Shown here: piece after piece, positions 12,401 to 27,400 of the stretch
Position numbering within the stretch: the first letter of the stretch is position 1
Layout: each line of letters opens with the position of its first letter
From: Psoroptes ovis
Taxonomy: Eukaryota; Arthropoda; Arachnida; Sarcoptiformes; Psoroptidae
Length of the DNA: 64,000 nt
Assembly (NCBI GenBank): GCA_002943765.1
Contig: PQWQ01000036.1
Span: 62,001-126,000, forward strand
Direction of reading: 5' to 3'
Made by a program: the position numbers and the translations under genes
The notes under the pieces: model-generated
Seen by the model: the letters and a program-made list of their open reading frames with translations, nothing else
What the model was told of the DNA's origin: nothing
The model's database searches: none

Positions 12401-15400
12401 TCCGAAATATTGAAAAAATGGAAGAATGGCAGACTAGGGCATATCTTATAATAATAATTTCGCTAATAATAAGCATCTTCACCAAATGACTTATGATATT
12501 CTAAGAAATAAAAGGAAGAAAATATTAGGCTGTCCGAAAAGTTCATTCGGCTTAATCAATCGAGAGTTGTTCATGAAAATCGGCCATAACTTTTCGGACG
12601 ACCTAATTTTGCAAATATCTTCAATGATAAAAAAAGTTGGCCATCGAGTATCGATTCTGATTATTATTCTAATAATTTCGATAATTTGATTTGCTTGAAT
12701 GATCTTTCAAACTAATTTCGATACAATTATTATCATTGAAAATGATGCACTAATTATCCAAAAAAATATCAATTTAAAACATTGAAATCGGTAGCATCCA
12801 AATGATTTCGTGATAAAACAAAAATCGAAAGAAATCAATGACCATAAATTTGTTCCGATAATTTTCGATTGCTTCAACTTGAAATCTTGAATTTTAAGAA
12901 AATTTACGTCATGATATTTTAAGATGATCCATTTTTTTCGAGGTATAAGAAATCATTACTTATTTATTGACATTTAAAAAATATAACCCTGGATATGTGT
13001 GTGTTTATTTTTCAATTAAAGTAAAGCAAATTTGACAATTTGCTTTGTTTTTTTTTTGACAAGTCATGGTTTTTCTAGCTCATTATTGCTCTATGTTTAA
13101 TTGGTTGATGATGAGCCATTTTGTAAACATGTGACATTGTAATAATCAAATGCTTAGAACACACGCACATGTTTGAAATGATATTAATATCGGATTGTCT
13201 TATAAGTTCTTGCCGTTTTTGCAATGAAAAAAAATTTAAAAAACGGCAAGAACTTTTCGGACAATCTAATATAATTAGATTTGATCAAATTACTGTGTTT
13301 GTTTTTCAATGGATTTCATTGGATGCTTAATTTCAAATTGTGAAATGTTTTCACCATTTCAAACCATTTGAACATTGAGAGAAAAGTAAACATTTCAAAA
13401 GAAAATATTTTGAAATTTCAAAATATTTTAAATTAAATTAAATTAATTCAATTTTTTGACTAATACAAAGATGATGACAAGACAAGATAGTCATAATGGA
13501 AAATGGTCCATTCAATTTCATTGGGGGGGGATCCATGGAATCAGAGGAAAATTTCAATAAATTTTCAAAAGCACTTACTTAACACTGTTACTTTGGTTGT
13601 TGCACGGATAGGTGCATAATTTTTACCGCCAGGACCAACCTTTGTTGATGAAAGACATTTGATTAAATTATGAATTAATAAATTAATTGACCAAAAGTAC
13701 CTGACATTGAAATTCCCCGTTATCTTCATTACGTGCATCAACAATACGTAGATTGTGTATGCCCAGATTTGGATCACCATTCATCGAATATCGTGGGAAA
13801 CCAGGTATACTACGGTCATAACCAAGTACAAAACCATCTTTAGCCCATTGAACGGGACCACGTTGATTACCGACAACACATTGCAGTAATACTGAACCAC
13901 CTTCAATCACATTCACTTCATTTTGTGGCATTATTTTAAAATATTGTTGATGATGTGCTGTTAGCTGTGCATCGACTGTAATTATTTAAAACAAATTAAA
14001 ATAAAATTAGTATTTTTAATCGGATTAAGATTAAAAGATAAACGAGTGTCATTGCATAATTAATCGAAAAATTATCGATAGCATCAAATCATTTTTTTTA
14101 ATTGAAATGTCTCAGTTCAAAAATGATCATAAAACTTGATGAAATTTTGAATGTGTGTAACATTCATTCACCATCCATCCATTCATCAGCATCCATCAAA
14201 CATTATTCACCATTAGCAACAAAACTATTTCATACAATAATATTTTATCTTATCTCACATAAAAACATTATGGGCATAATTTGTACAAAATGAATAAAAT
14301 CCATTTATATATATTATATATCGTACATACATAAATGGATGCACATATACTTTCCATTTTCAATCATTCTTTTTTAGGTCAAAATCATTCAAATACACAC
14401 ACATGTACAATGGACGGAATTGACTTTATTATTGTTTGGAGAAAACTTTTTTTTGTTACATCATCAAATGTTGATGCGTGTGTTACAATTATTCAGTTGA
14501 TTCTTGATTGAAAATTAACGCCAATTGATAACTAACATAATAAGAGTAAATGAATTTTTTGATGTTTCATTTATGATTTGAATTGTTTATGGGAGCAATG
14601 AAAAGCAAATGAATTTCGCCAATGAAATTCATGAATCAACGGTGGCTGGCTGTGTATTAGTGCATAACCAGTAGCAAGTGAAAATGAAAATTATTTGAAT
14701 AAATTTTTTAAGTGGAAAAAATTCTTCCTGGTATATTATTAAGTTGTCCGAAAAGTTTTGGCCGATTTTTATGTGGCAACTCTAGATTGATTAAAAAGAA
14801 TGAACTTTTCGGACAACCTAATATCTTAATTCTCTTTTTAGTCTAAGATATTTAAGATTTTTGGTGAATTGAATGAATGAATGGCTGAATGTATCTTATC
14901 AATTCCAATGAATTTTGATCTTTCATTCATCGGATATTTCAAGTATGAACCAGAAAAAAAATAATAAAAAATTGTCCATGAATATAAGGACCCAGAGGCC
15001 AAATTTGTGATGAAATGAATTTTTCTTTTCTTTTTTCCTAAGAAATGAATTAAAGAATTGGAATTGAATAATAATAAAAAAATATAAGAAAATACTTGAA
15101 TGTGAAATGGCTCAAAAGACAGAAAAATGATGAATTTTTCTCGGGAACACGGAGAATGGGAAGAAATTTCGATGAATTTCGATTCAGATTTCTCATACAC
15201 ACACGAATAAATCTAGCGAAACGAATCGGAATTGGTTATGCTGCTATTCCCTTATTATATGGCTGTCCGAAAAGTTGATTCGGCTTAATCGATAGAGTTG
15301 TTCATGAAAATCGGTCAGAATTTTTCGGACAACCTTTAATATTATTGTTTATTTCAATTTGATTTTTTGAATTTTTCTTGGTATCAAAGTGGGGAAAATA

Positions 15401-18400
15401 AGAATCATCGACACAAACGAAATTAATCATATCAATTCCTTTATATGTTTGTAATGCGATGAATTCATGTGTTGAAACTCAATTTGAATGCAAATATCAT
15501 TTAATTTATTTCTTTGACTTCAATTCTTAATGTAAAATGAATTTATGAATTTATTCCTAAGTCCAATGTCACATGAAACACACACACACACACGCTGACA
15601 AATGAATATTTTCATTTTTCAAATATCATTATTCTGAATGGATGCGTTTATAGAATTTGAAATAATTTTCGAAAAATGATAATAAATTGAATCGTAAATC
15701 ATTTGATGAAAAAAATGGGAAAAATGGAAAGAATTTAATTTGAATATTACGTAATAGTGGCCAGAGAATAGACATTGGAGAGATAAAGGATTGAAATTTT
15801 AATCGAAAATCGAAATTCGACACGTGCACATTCATATAATAATGTGAACAGATTGGAAGGAAATTTTTCGAGGCCAGAATGTAATATGTAGTTGCATTTT
15901 CGGTGATTCTTGGCTTGGAAAATCGATCATCATCATGGCCCTTATTATTTATCAAATGATGATCATTTAAGAATAGCATATACCACCACAAGAACAATCA
16001 TAATCATATCATAATTATGATTATGATGATTTAATTTTTCAATCATTTTTCACTGCAAAAATATCTACAATCTTGTGAACATCTAAATACGCTAGCAACT
16101 CAAATATAAATTCATCATGAAACCAGAGCGAGGAATTATTATTTTCTCCGCTGAACACATACATACATCGCGTTACATTATCATTCATTAAAATGTTGGA
16201 GAAGTAAGAAAATTTGACATTTGATTGTTATTTAATATATTAAGAAATTGAAATTTGCACACAAAAAAAAGTAAAAAATAAAAAATTTAATTATATGGCT
16301 TTGATTCTTGGATGTGTTTTCGAAATGAATGAATACATGTGATGCTTGTGTGTGTGATGTTTCCATCTGTCTCTCTCTTTGTTTTGCAAAGCATCATTCT
16401 CATTCACGAATAAAAATTTAAATTCAAATTTTGCAATTTTGCTGACTTGCATTGAAGTTAAACCATTCACACAAGACACATAAACACATGGAATTTTTCA
16501 ATAAGAAAAAAGAGTTTCAATGTGTGTATGTGTGTGTTTTCTTATTTAATTTGATTATCAAAAGACCTTTTCTTCTTCTTCTTTACTTTGTTCTTAGTTA
16601 GTTCATTTGTGATAATGAAACCTGAATCAAGGTTCAACACTTTCTTCGAACATATGACTGTTGTCAAATGTATTTCTTTTGGAATTTTTTTGTGTTTTAC
16701 AGGCACCAAGCAACCAAATTAAAGAATCTCGAACACATTCAAATGAATGTAAAGCGAAAAAAATGATAAATAGTTGTTTTTTCCATTTTCATTCATTTCA
16801 TTTATTTAAGATGCATTAAATACTTAAAATACTCTTATAAATACACATTAAATGATCAAAGGAATCAAAGTGGAATTCATACCTCGAATAATTTTCAAAG
16901 AATTTTTTTCGACTGTCGACTAAATGAATATCAGTGAAACTAATTTAATTCCAGTGATCTTAACATTTGTGTTTAGTGTTTGAAAAATAAAATAGTGTGA
17001 AATAAATGAATGTGAAAACACACACATAATAATAATAATGATAAACGTTAATTAATGAAATCAAAAACAAAATAAACAAACAAACATTATACTCAAATAT
17101 GATATAATGTATGAGAGAAATGTATGGGCTGTGAAAAAATCGCATTTCAAATACACACCAACAAACATCAAACACTTTTTTCTAGGGTATCAAACATTAA
17201 AATACACAAGAATTTACTCAGTTCCTAGCTCAATGAATTTTGGGCAAATCATTTTCATTATTTAGACTAGGAATTCAGTAGAATTGAATGTAATTGAAGA
17301 ATTAAATTGAAACGTTTTTTTTTTCATTCTCTGTGCATTCTCTGCAAAACAGATGAAATGATTCAAATGGGATTTCTGGTTAGTGAATGAGTTGAGAAAA
17401 TGAGCAATCTTTCCGAAATAAAATGAAATAAAAGTCATTAAAATGGAAAATTTTCCCTTTCATAAACCAGACACGTGCATCCTTTTTTTTCAAAATTCGC
17501 TGGGCTTAAAACGAGCATAGAATTTAGAAATATATATTTTTAGAAATCTTTATATTCTTCCAAATTCTTTCATGTAGAAAATTATTATTATTAAAATATA
17601 TTAGGTTGTCTAGAAAGTTCATTCCGCTTAATCAATAGATTTGTTCATTAAAATCGGCCAGAACTTTTCGGACAACTTAATATACATTTTCACTTTTCGA
17701 AATCGAATTCACACAAATAGAAATTCACATTAAATGTGTTTGTATTTGTATTGTTTTTATTTTTGATATTTTGTTTATATATTTCCTGTGTGCATTTTTC
17801 AATGTATTCGGCCCATTAAGGCATAGTTTGACCGATTCACTACTAGTGAATTGAATGCAATTAAAATAAAATTAAATGCACCCAAAAAAAATTGGCTCTG
17901 AAAATTGTTTATTTTGAATAGTCAAAAATAAAAAGTTACAATATCCGATTTCAATTGAACAATTTTGAATCCGCTGGCGCCCCAACATCATTCACCAGCC
18001 AAACAGCAACAGCAACAACCAAACATGAACTAATTTTTGGCCGGTAATTTTTCATAATTTTTCGGAGCCAGAAATATTCACAAAAAGTTTGGCTTAAAAA
18101 TTTTCTTTGATGAACAGAATAATGGAATTTTTTCTGGCACCAGCAAAAGTTTTTCAAAGAATTTTTGGCCAGAAATCGATTTTTTTTTTCAAAAGTGGAA
18201 AAATTCCAATGAAAAAATTGAATCAATGATTGAAAAATACACAGAAAACTAAATGGACAATGAAGAGAGCCAACAGGCATACACATTTGATTATGTTTAA
18301 TGGGCAATCAGAGAGAGAAGAGTGATTCTCATTTGAAAGTAATCAAATAGAAGAAATAGTATGTGATATATGAAACATGTAAAGGATAATATATTGATAA

Positions 18401-21400
18401 TGATAATTTCAAAAAAAATTAATCATTAAACATAAATGAATGAAAATGAAATATTTCATTCATTTTGAAATAATGATGACTAAGTATTTATGTTTACAAA
18501 TCAATTTGTTGTTGAAAATAGTCATTTATAATTAGCATCACAATTGAAACATGCTGCACATACACACACACACATTGAATGGGTATTGAATTGCAACCAA
18601 ATAATGAAAATAAAATTGATTAGTGGTTAAAGCAATGTCTGTATGAATGTGTTGAATGGCTCTCAATTATACAAATGATAAATGCAATACACCTCGAAAA
18701 TTGAATTTGATTGCGTTGTTCAATTGTCTTGTCACTTGTAATAATAATCATCGTTTAGATGTGTTTTGTAAATGTTGTTGTTTCATGTGAATAGACTCAT
18801 GATCACTTTGAATCAATGAGAAGAAAATAAGTGAAATTTATGAGCAAAATGGGTGAATGGGGTATTTTCTTAGAATGAAATTTCAGATCCAAAAACAAAC
18901 AAAAACTCTGAACAAACATTCAAACCATCTTAAGACATCTTAAAGACAAGCGGCGAAACAGAAACATAGAGAAAAACAACATAAATCATTCGGGCATTGA
19001 ACATGTCGAGAATCAGATTCAAGGAATCGACGTTCATTGAACATTCTACCAAATGTTCTCATACGTTCATAAAGGATTATGGAAAACAATTTCGATGATT
19101 TTCATGGCTTTCTTCTCTTCAATTCGATCATTTATTGTCCATTAAACAATTTTGAAAATTTGAAAATTGAAATCACTGGATATTGATAGATTGATATTCA
19201 ATTATCGATCGAGTTCCGTAAACTGAATTGTATTAGATTGTCCGGAAAGTTCTTGCCGGTTATATCGTAGAAAATCATTTGAAAATCGGCATAAACTTTC
19301 CGGATAACCTAATATAATGAACGATTGCGCAATGATTCAGCCCAAAATATGACTGATTGTATTATCAATATAAGAATATAATATTTCGAATGAATTATAT
19401 TGATTAGATCTCAATTTACTTGGCTAAATAATCAAACAAACATAATTTGTCCATTGACATCATATATCATCAACATCAATGGATGATTAAATAAACAAAA
19501 TAAAACAAAACAAAACAAAAATCATTTTGACTGATAAATGATTTGAATGATGATGATTATGATAATGGAATAATGTCATCATTATTAATAATATTAAGTT
19601 GTACGAAAAGTTTTAGCCGATTATATCGTTGGGGAATGATGAGAAAATTGGCAAGAACTTATCGGACAACCTAATATTATTATGATTATTTGTCAACAAA
19701 ATGAATGAAAAAACAAATGAAATTTGAAGCCAACAAACAAATTATAAACATCAAGGTCATACAATGGTCAAACACATTGAATTAAACATTTTTGTTTCAG
19801 TGCAATTTTAATGTAAATTTCACCATTGAAAAAAAAATGACAAATTTGTCTCACAAAAAACGAGAAAAAAATGTGAAAATTGATTATTTCTATCTTTAGT
19901 TATCCTTAGTTGTCCGTAAAGTTTTGGCCGATTTTCATGTGGCAACTCTATTGAATAATCGGCCAGAACTTTTTGGACAATCTAAAAAAATAATTGTATG
20001 CATGGCCTAAATATATGAAATTATGGATGGTTTGGAATCATCAACGAATAGAACAGCTCGAAAAAATGTGAATTTTTGAACATTTAAAAAAATTTGTTTA
20101 ATTTCATTTAGTTTTGATTCATGAATGAAAATATTTTGGGGTTGTCCCATGAGTTCTTGCCGTTTTTTTTCATTTTTTCAATTCAAAAAACGGTAAGAAC
20201 TTATGGGACGACCCCAAAATATTTCATCATAATTCAATTGGTATGAACAATTATTTTGAGCGAACTCAAAAAAATGTCTAAAAAGTTTTTGGATTTTTGA
20301 AAAAAAAATTCCTTCCAAATTTCAAAAAAAATGGAAAAATGTGAGGGCTTTAATTTGGCCCAAAATTTTCTAGGGAAAAACTTTGGCCCCGATAAAATGA
20401 ATGAATTCGTAACAAATCAAATTTTGAATTTTTTTTTTTTTTTTGCTGGGGAATTTTGAAAATAATAATTAATGTCAATTGTATCCGAAAAATTATGGAC
20501 GACTTCGGCTACCCAAAACATCGATTACAATTGATATTCATTGATAAATATAAGTAATAATAATAATAATATTCGAAACGGAAGTAATAAATCCGAATAT
20601 TTCTATTGCACATTCATCATATATGATTGTTTGGAAAGATAATACTGGGAAGAATTAATGCAATTTTTCTGGTCTGGTGTGGTCGGGCCCAAAGGGGGAA
20701 GTCAAACAAACAAAAAGAAAACAAAAACAAATTTGATCCAATTTCTGGTTGAAAACGATCGAATTTCTTCGAACCAAATAAACGAATGTGTATTGTGTGT
20801 GGAATCGTAAGTCTATGGTACTGTATTTAATCATTTAACTGAACTGAATAAGAAAATTTTCTTAAGAAAATGAATGAATGAATTAAAAATTATTTTTGTT
20901 TTGTTTTGTTTCAAACTCAAATGAAAGAAATTTGATGATGGATTTGGAGAAGGCACCGAAACTGGAGGCAAGGGAGCCAAAGACAAAAAAGCGAACGAAC
21001 GAAAATAAAAAAAAAAAATTCGATCGTTTTCTTGAAGATGTTTGATATATGTAAGAAAATAATAAGAATAATGAAGAAAGTAGAAAGATGAAACTTATGA
21101 AATACGGAGAATAATAAAAAAAAAATGAAATCAGATTAATCTGATTTCATTTTTAAAGAAAATAAAATCATTTTATTAACGCCTCTGCAAGCACACACAA
21201 ACTTAGACATTTGAAAAAACCAAAGCGGCCTAGGACTACACACACCGACGCATGCACACGCCCATTCGATGACAATTCTGCCGAAGGAGGACAAAATATC
21301 GAATTCGAAATCGAATTATATTTCCTCTTTAAGAATTATTTAAGATGCAACAAACAAACAAAAAGGAATAAAGACGAACACAAAGAGCAATTGATACACA

Positions 21401-24400
21401 CACAGAGTTAACGAAATGAAATGAAAAAAGTAATTTATTCAATATTCATTCGACCGTATTCGCTATTATTTGTCCCTTATTGTAAATAGTAAATCTTCAT
21501 TCATTTTTTAAAGAAAATATATTTGGTTGTCCGGAAAGTTCTGGCCAATTTTCATGTGGCAACACTCGATTGATTAAGCGGAATGAAATTTTCGGACAAC
21601 CTAATAAATCTCATCATTCAACAAACATAATTGAATTTGAATGTGTGAATCGTTTTCGGTCAACAAAAGGACTTTGGTCCATTTCTATTTGAAAAAAATT
21701 GTTGAAAAATTCCAGGAATGAATTAGGCAAAGGTAAATTTTTGAAAAGAAAAAGCTAATAAAATATTCCTTGGAATAACACTAGAACCAAGGAAAACTAA
21801 GATTCAAACTCATAGACTTAAAGTGCTCAGTTTAATTGAAATAAATTATTCAAGAAAATACTTCTTTGGTGTTCTAATTTCTTAATTAATTCTTAATTAT
21901 CCTATCTGAATTTTCTTGAATAAATAAACAAATTTACGGATAAATACCTTTGAATAACAACAATGTAAACTTGCGAAACCGAAACTAGCGGTTACAAACA
22001 TGACCAGTAGAGCGGAACTAGTCATATATTTAAATACAATGTATGTGATTGTATGATTCACAATTGTTATCAACACTTTTGTTTCTTAGAAAGCTTTCAA
22101 TTATCACTAAATTTAGCCCAAGTATATAAAAGATGCATTTGAATTGAATGAATGTGAAATCAAAACAATTTGTTCAAAGGAAAAAAATATTGTTTTGCTC
22201 ATTGATCTTTGGGTGGTGGTGGTGATGAGATGAGAAGAGTGCGAACAACAATGAAACAACAACTTAATTGTATTTTAATACAAAGAAAAACTTAAGAAAC
22301 TTGAAAAACTCAAGAAGAATAATAAGAATAAGAACAAGGCCATTGAAAGTTTTTTGTTGTTTTGTGTATTTGTATTTATTTGTTTGTAAATTGAATTAAG
22401 AATAAAACATATAATAGTCGAATGTTGTTGTTGTCGTTGAATGTCCATTTGATAAAAAATAAAATTCAAAAATTGTCAATTGAAAATAATAATAAATTCT
22501 TTGGATACATTCGTATGGTTAGCAAAACATTTTTTGTTTTCTTTCTTCTATTTCTTTCATGAGATTGATTGATATTTATGTCTCATGTCATCGCTTATTG
22601 TATTTGAATTGTATTGTTTTGGTTTTTCTCGCATTCAGTGTTTTGTACCGGAATAGACACACACACACACATTCGACAATGATAATACACAATAGAGATT
22701 AATGGACAACAACAACAATACACAACTGACAAAACAAGAATAAAAAAAGTATCACCACAGAATCTTCGAAATAAGAAATGGAAAAACTTGAATCATCGTC
22801 GGGCCGAGAAAAAGTGCCAAACTCGAATCAATTGAAATGAAAATATAGAGGTTGTCCGCAAAGTTTTCGCCGGTAATATCGTTAGATAATCATTGAAAAA
22901 TCGGCAAAAACTTTTCGGACAACCAAATAATAATAATAATAATGACAATGACAGCAGCAGCAATCGAAGTAGCGAATCGACATCATTGTCTTGCTAGGGA
23001 TCAGATATCACCCAGCTCATACACTTAAGATTTTCTTGGAGAAAAGAACCTTTGAAGTTTCAAATTTTCCATTCTTCTTGGTCTTCATTTCAAGTCATTA
23101 GTTTTATTTTCGATGGCTGCTTTGTTGTTTGTTTGTTTGATTCATTCATTTGAAATCATTGAATTCATTTCAAACAAACAAAAACAATAATCCTATGTGC
23201 AGTAGTTCTGAGATTTTCTTATCAAAAAAATTGTTTTGATAATAAGAAACCAAACGACAAACATAAGACAAACACTTGAAAAATGATCATTATAACAACA
23301 AGAATATCAAATAGAAAAACAATTGGCCAAATTAATCATTTTGTGGTCATCGTTCATTTGGGAAAATTATTTATTAAGCCAATTGATATATATGTGAATT
23401 GGTAGGTGGTGACCCCTTTTTTCTGGTTTATATTTAATACATTTTATTATACATGTGCATGACACTCAATTTATCTTCGCATGTTTGTCAAACATTTATT
23501 TATTTGTGTATGGTTTACATCTATTGATGAATTCAATTCACGAATTTTTGGATTCGAATAAATATTCCGAGTCTTTTTGATCATATAAAGCATCAAAGGA
23601 TTTGATCATTGACATATGAAACCCAAGTGAAATCAAATCGAAGAATTTCAAATAAATTGCGTGTAGTAAGGGTTGCGTGATCCAGGCTATGACCAATGTC
23701 AGTGACATCACATATCATGAATTTACTTTGATCAAGCAAAAATTCAGACCAAAATAAAAAACAAAAGTATTAAATGACACATACGCAAATGTAGAACAAT
23801 GATGCAACAATTTTGAGATTCTTCGAGTGCTTTAAGATAATGAAATAATGAAACAAACAAAACCAAAAACAATGATGGTAGATAGCTTTACACAAGCACA
23901 CACACTTGAATGCAGCTTGTTTCAATGTGAAGCCATAATAATTGCAATGGTAATAAACACAAGTAAAATAATCATAAAACAAAATGTCCACCATGACCAC
24001 CACCATCATACTTTGCTATTGCCCAAACTTAATCATAATAACGATGGATGATGGCCAGATGTAATTTTCGAAAGACTCGAAAAATCCATTTTTTGATTAT
24101 TTTCAAATCAAAAATTAGTGAATGTGTGAGCAATGTCGAAGAGAGCAACCCTCTGCACAATTCATTTGATTCATTAACAAAATGAATTGTGTTTTGTAAC
24201 TAAGAAAAAAAACGACATCAGCATTGAAATACAATGGACTAAAATATTAGATTGTCCGAAAAGTTTTTGCCGATTTTCATGTGGCAACTCTATATAATTA
24301 AGCGGAATGAACTTTTCGGACAACCAAATAGAAAGCAAACCAATTAAAGCATTAATACACACACACAGCAATCAAATGTTTTTTTTTTTTTTGAATAATG

Positions 24401-27400
24401 AAAACTTGGCAAATTTTCTTTCGATGTGAACGAACCGATGTATTTTAAGAAAGAAAGATTGGACTTAAGCTCAGGAGCATTTGAGCAACAAGATGATGCG
24501 CTTCGAAGAAACCATTCATTATTGGTGATGCTCATGATCATCATCTGATGATGATGATTATAATCATCATCATTATCATTTATTAAGATATGAGAAAAGA
24601 GAAACAAATGACTAGTAAGTTGTGCTTGCATATACAAGTCAAGTCCAAACATGAGCATCGATTTCATTTCTGGTCATTCATTGGTTAACTTAGAGAAAAT
24701 AGAAGAAAACTTGTCGCATCACATTCACATCACTCATCAACAACATTTGACCATGGAGTATAGCCTTTTGAATTATTTTGATTCAATTTATGTGTTATTA
24801 TCATTTGATTCAAAAAAAAAAAAAAAAATTCAAAGGTAAAGGTTAATTTGTTGTTTTGCATGCTATTCGAATAAATTTGAATTTGATGACCTTACGAGTC
24901 TTTTATAATAATGAAAAAACGAATGGCTTCAAGGCAAACAAATGACGATGATAATAATAAAATAATTATAAGTTTGGATGATGATGATTATCAGTAAAAA
25001 TATCGAATTAGGTTGTCCGATGAGTACTGGCCGATTTTAATGAGCAACTCTATTGATTAATCGGAATGAACTTTTTGGACAACCTAAGATATATTCATCT
25101 ATGTGAATATGTGTGACACTATTAATTGATGAAAATTTGGTAAATATTTTCATTTTCAGAAGAAATTACTGATTGATTAACTCAATATATTTCAATTAGA
25201 GAGAAAACTGATGCGCAATTCACGAATGCTACTGCTTCTGCCATCATCATTGGATAAACCTGTCCAAATATTAGAGAATTTGAATTTTTACTTATAAGAA
25301 TTAATTGGCTTTACTTATTTATTTTGAGAATTTCAATCATCATAATTATCAAATGTTAAAGTTGATTTTTCAATGCTTCTGAATGTGAATGTCTATAATA
25401 TAAATGCGAAAACATACGAGTAATGATTATGTAACATTCACTCGAAAAAAAACATATTCTCCTACTGATGAAATGCATTGGCTGAAAAACATTTCATTTA
25501 TTTGATTGTAATTATTTCTTTTCATTTCATTTCGATTTGTTCTTCCTTATGATTTTGTTCATTGCTCACATTCATTTAATAAAATGAAATGATGAATAGA
25601 AGAAATATTGTATAATTGAAAAGAAATGATGATGAATTGAACTTGTTCAAAGAACTTTAAGAAATCAAAAGAAACAAAATCGTGAACCAATTATTCTTCC
25701 ATTGAATATTGCTTGAATAAAGCTCGACAGACAAACAAATATAAAGAAGTCAAATCAAATCAAAAAAGTTGGTTTGATTAAATCAAAGAAATAAATGAAT
25801 GGAATTATTTGTAAAAATCAAATCAAATCAAATATTTGAAATGATAATTTTTATTAGTTAAACATAATGAAAATATCGTGATTATATGTATCTATATCGA
25901 AAATGTATTGGGTTGTCCCATAAGTTCTTGCCATTTTTAAAGAAATTTTTTAATTCGAAAAACGACAAGAACTTATGGGACAACCTAAATATATGACAGG
26001 GGCAAATATTTGTGTGATTATTCAATGATTTTTCTTTGTGATTATTTGGCAAATCAACGGATACGTGAGCAAATATAAATATCACATATGTGTATGAAAC
26101 CAATATATATGTGCATTGGTTGGTTTCCGAATGATCCGAAATTCCAATTGGGCAAATTTGCTTGAATAAATAATTTGATAAAACAAAAAAAAAGTGTCTC
26201 AAAGTGTTTTTTGTGAGATAATAATGTTGAACACAATAGACCAATTTTAGGACATAATCAAAACAATAATAATAATAGATAATCATAGATAATGGATTAT
26301 ATAATTAAATTTGATTCAGATTTGTAATAATTAGTGTTCTACATTTAAAAAATTCATTTGGACTGAGATAAAAACAACTTCGGCGAATAATAATGCTGCT
26401 CGAATAATCATTATCATTGAAAATCAGTGGACAATGATGACAAATAATAATGATAATAATTATCATTGAAAATTACATGGAAAATAAGAGCACTGAAACA
26501 TTAGAATGGTTGAAATGAATATATTTTGAATTGTTTGAATAATATATATCAAAATTATGTTAACGATGAATATATACGGTGGATCTTTCGATCACGTGCT
26601 GCTGCTATCGACTTTCAATGATTTATTGATTTATTTTCGAGAATTGCTTAGAAATAATTCATATAAAAAAATGATTAATAATTTATTCAATTCTCAATGG
26701 CAGAAAAGAAGAATTTCAATGGCATGAAACCATTAGAATTCTATCAATTCTTTTCGGTGATAATCATCAACAAGCACATTCAAATGATACATCTAGCAGA
26801 ATTTAATGCCACCAGAATATCTTGAAGATTTTTTCAAGAAATTAATTGAGCTCAAACATCAAACCGATCAATGATTATGTCAAGAAAGAATTGTTTGTCG
26901 ATCATCGACAAACAACATTAACATCAATAAATTATTATTAGTATTCTAGATGTCTAGTACGATGTTTGTGAACAAATTAAACAAAATGAAATGAAAAAAG
27001 ATTAAATGACAGCCACATTAAGTTTATTGGTCTCGAACTCAAAAAATACCTTCAAGCGAAATCTGGTTAAATAAGTCAATACAAATAATAATAATGAGGA
27101 AATGGATTTTTTTTGATATATTTATTTGATTACTGGTTACATACATACAGTAATAAACATGACATATAAACTTAATAAGAAATCAAAAATAAATATCTTT
27201 GATTGAAATTTTTTTTTGACCCTTTTTTTCTGATTATTTGTTTGGGCAAATATTAATCAGAAACTAAATCAGACTGATCTTACACTAATTAAGACTAATT
27301 GACCAGATAAATCTTGGAAATAGTAGAACTTGTATCGATTTAGGTAATGCTTTTGATGGGGTGCTTGATTATTGCTCAAAAAAAATATATAAATTACAAT

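Larger units (their letters stand above)
12324..13578 (-). other. Intron 3 (1255 bp)
   Basis: Holds M1-A (12525-12606), M1-C (13190-13269), a 28 bp perfect palindrome (13402-13429) and a run of eight G at about 13522-13529. Nothing else recognisable. Confidence 0.7.
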
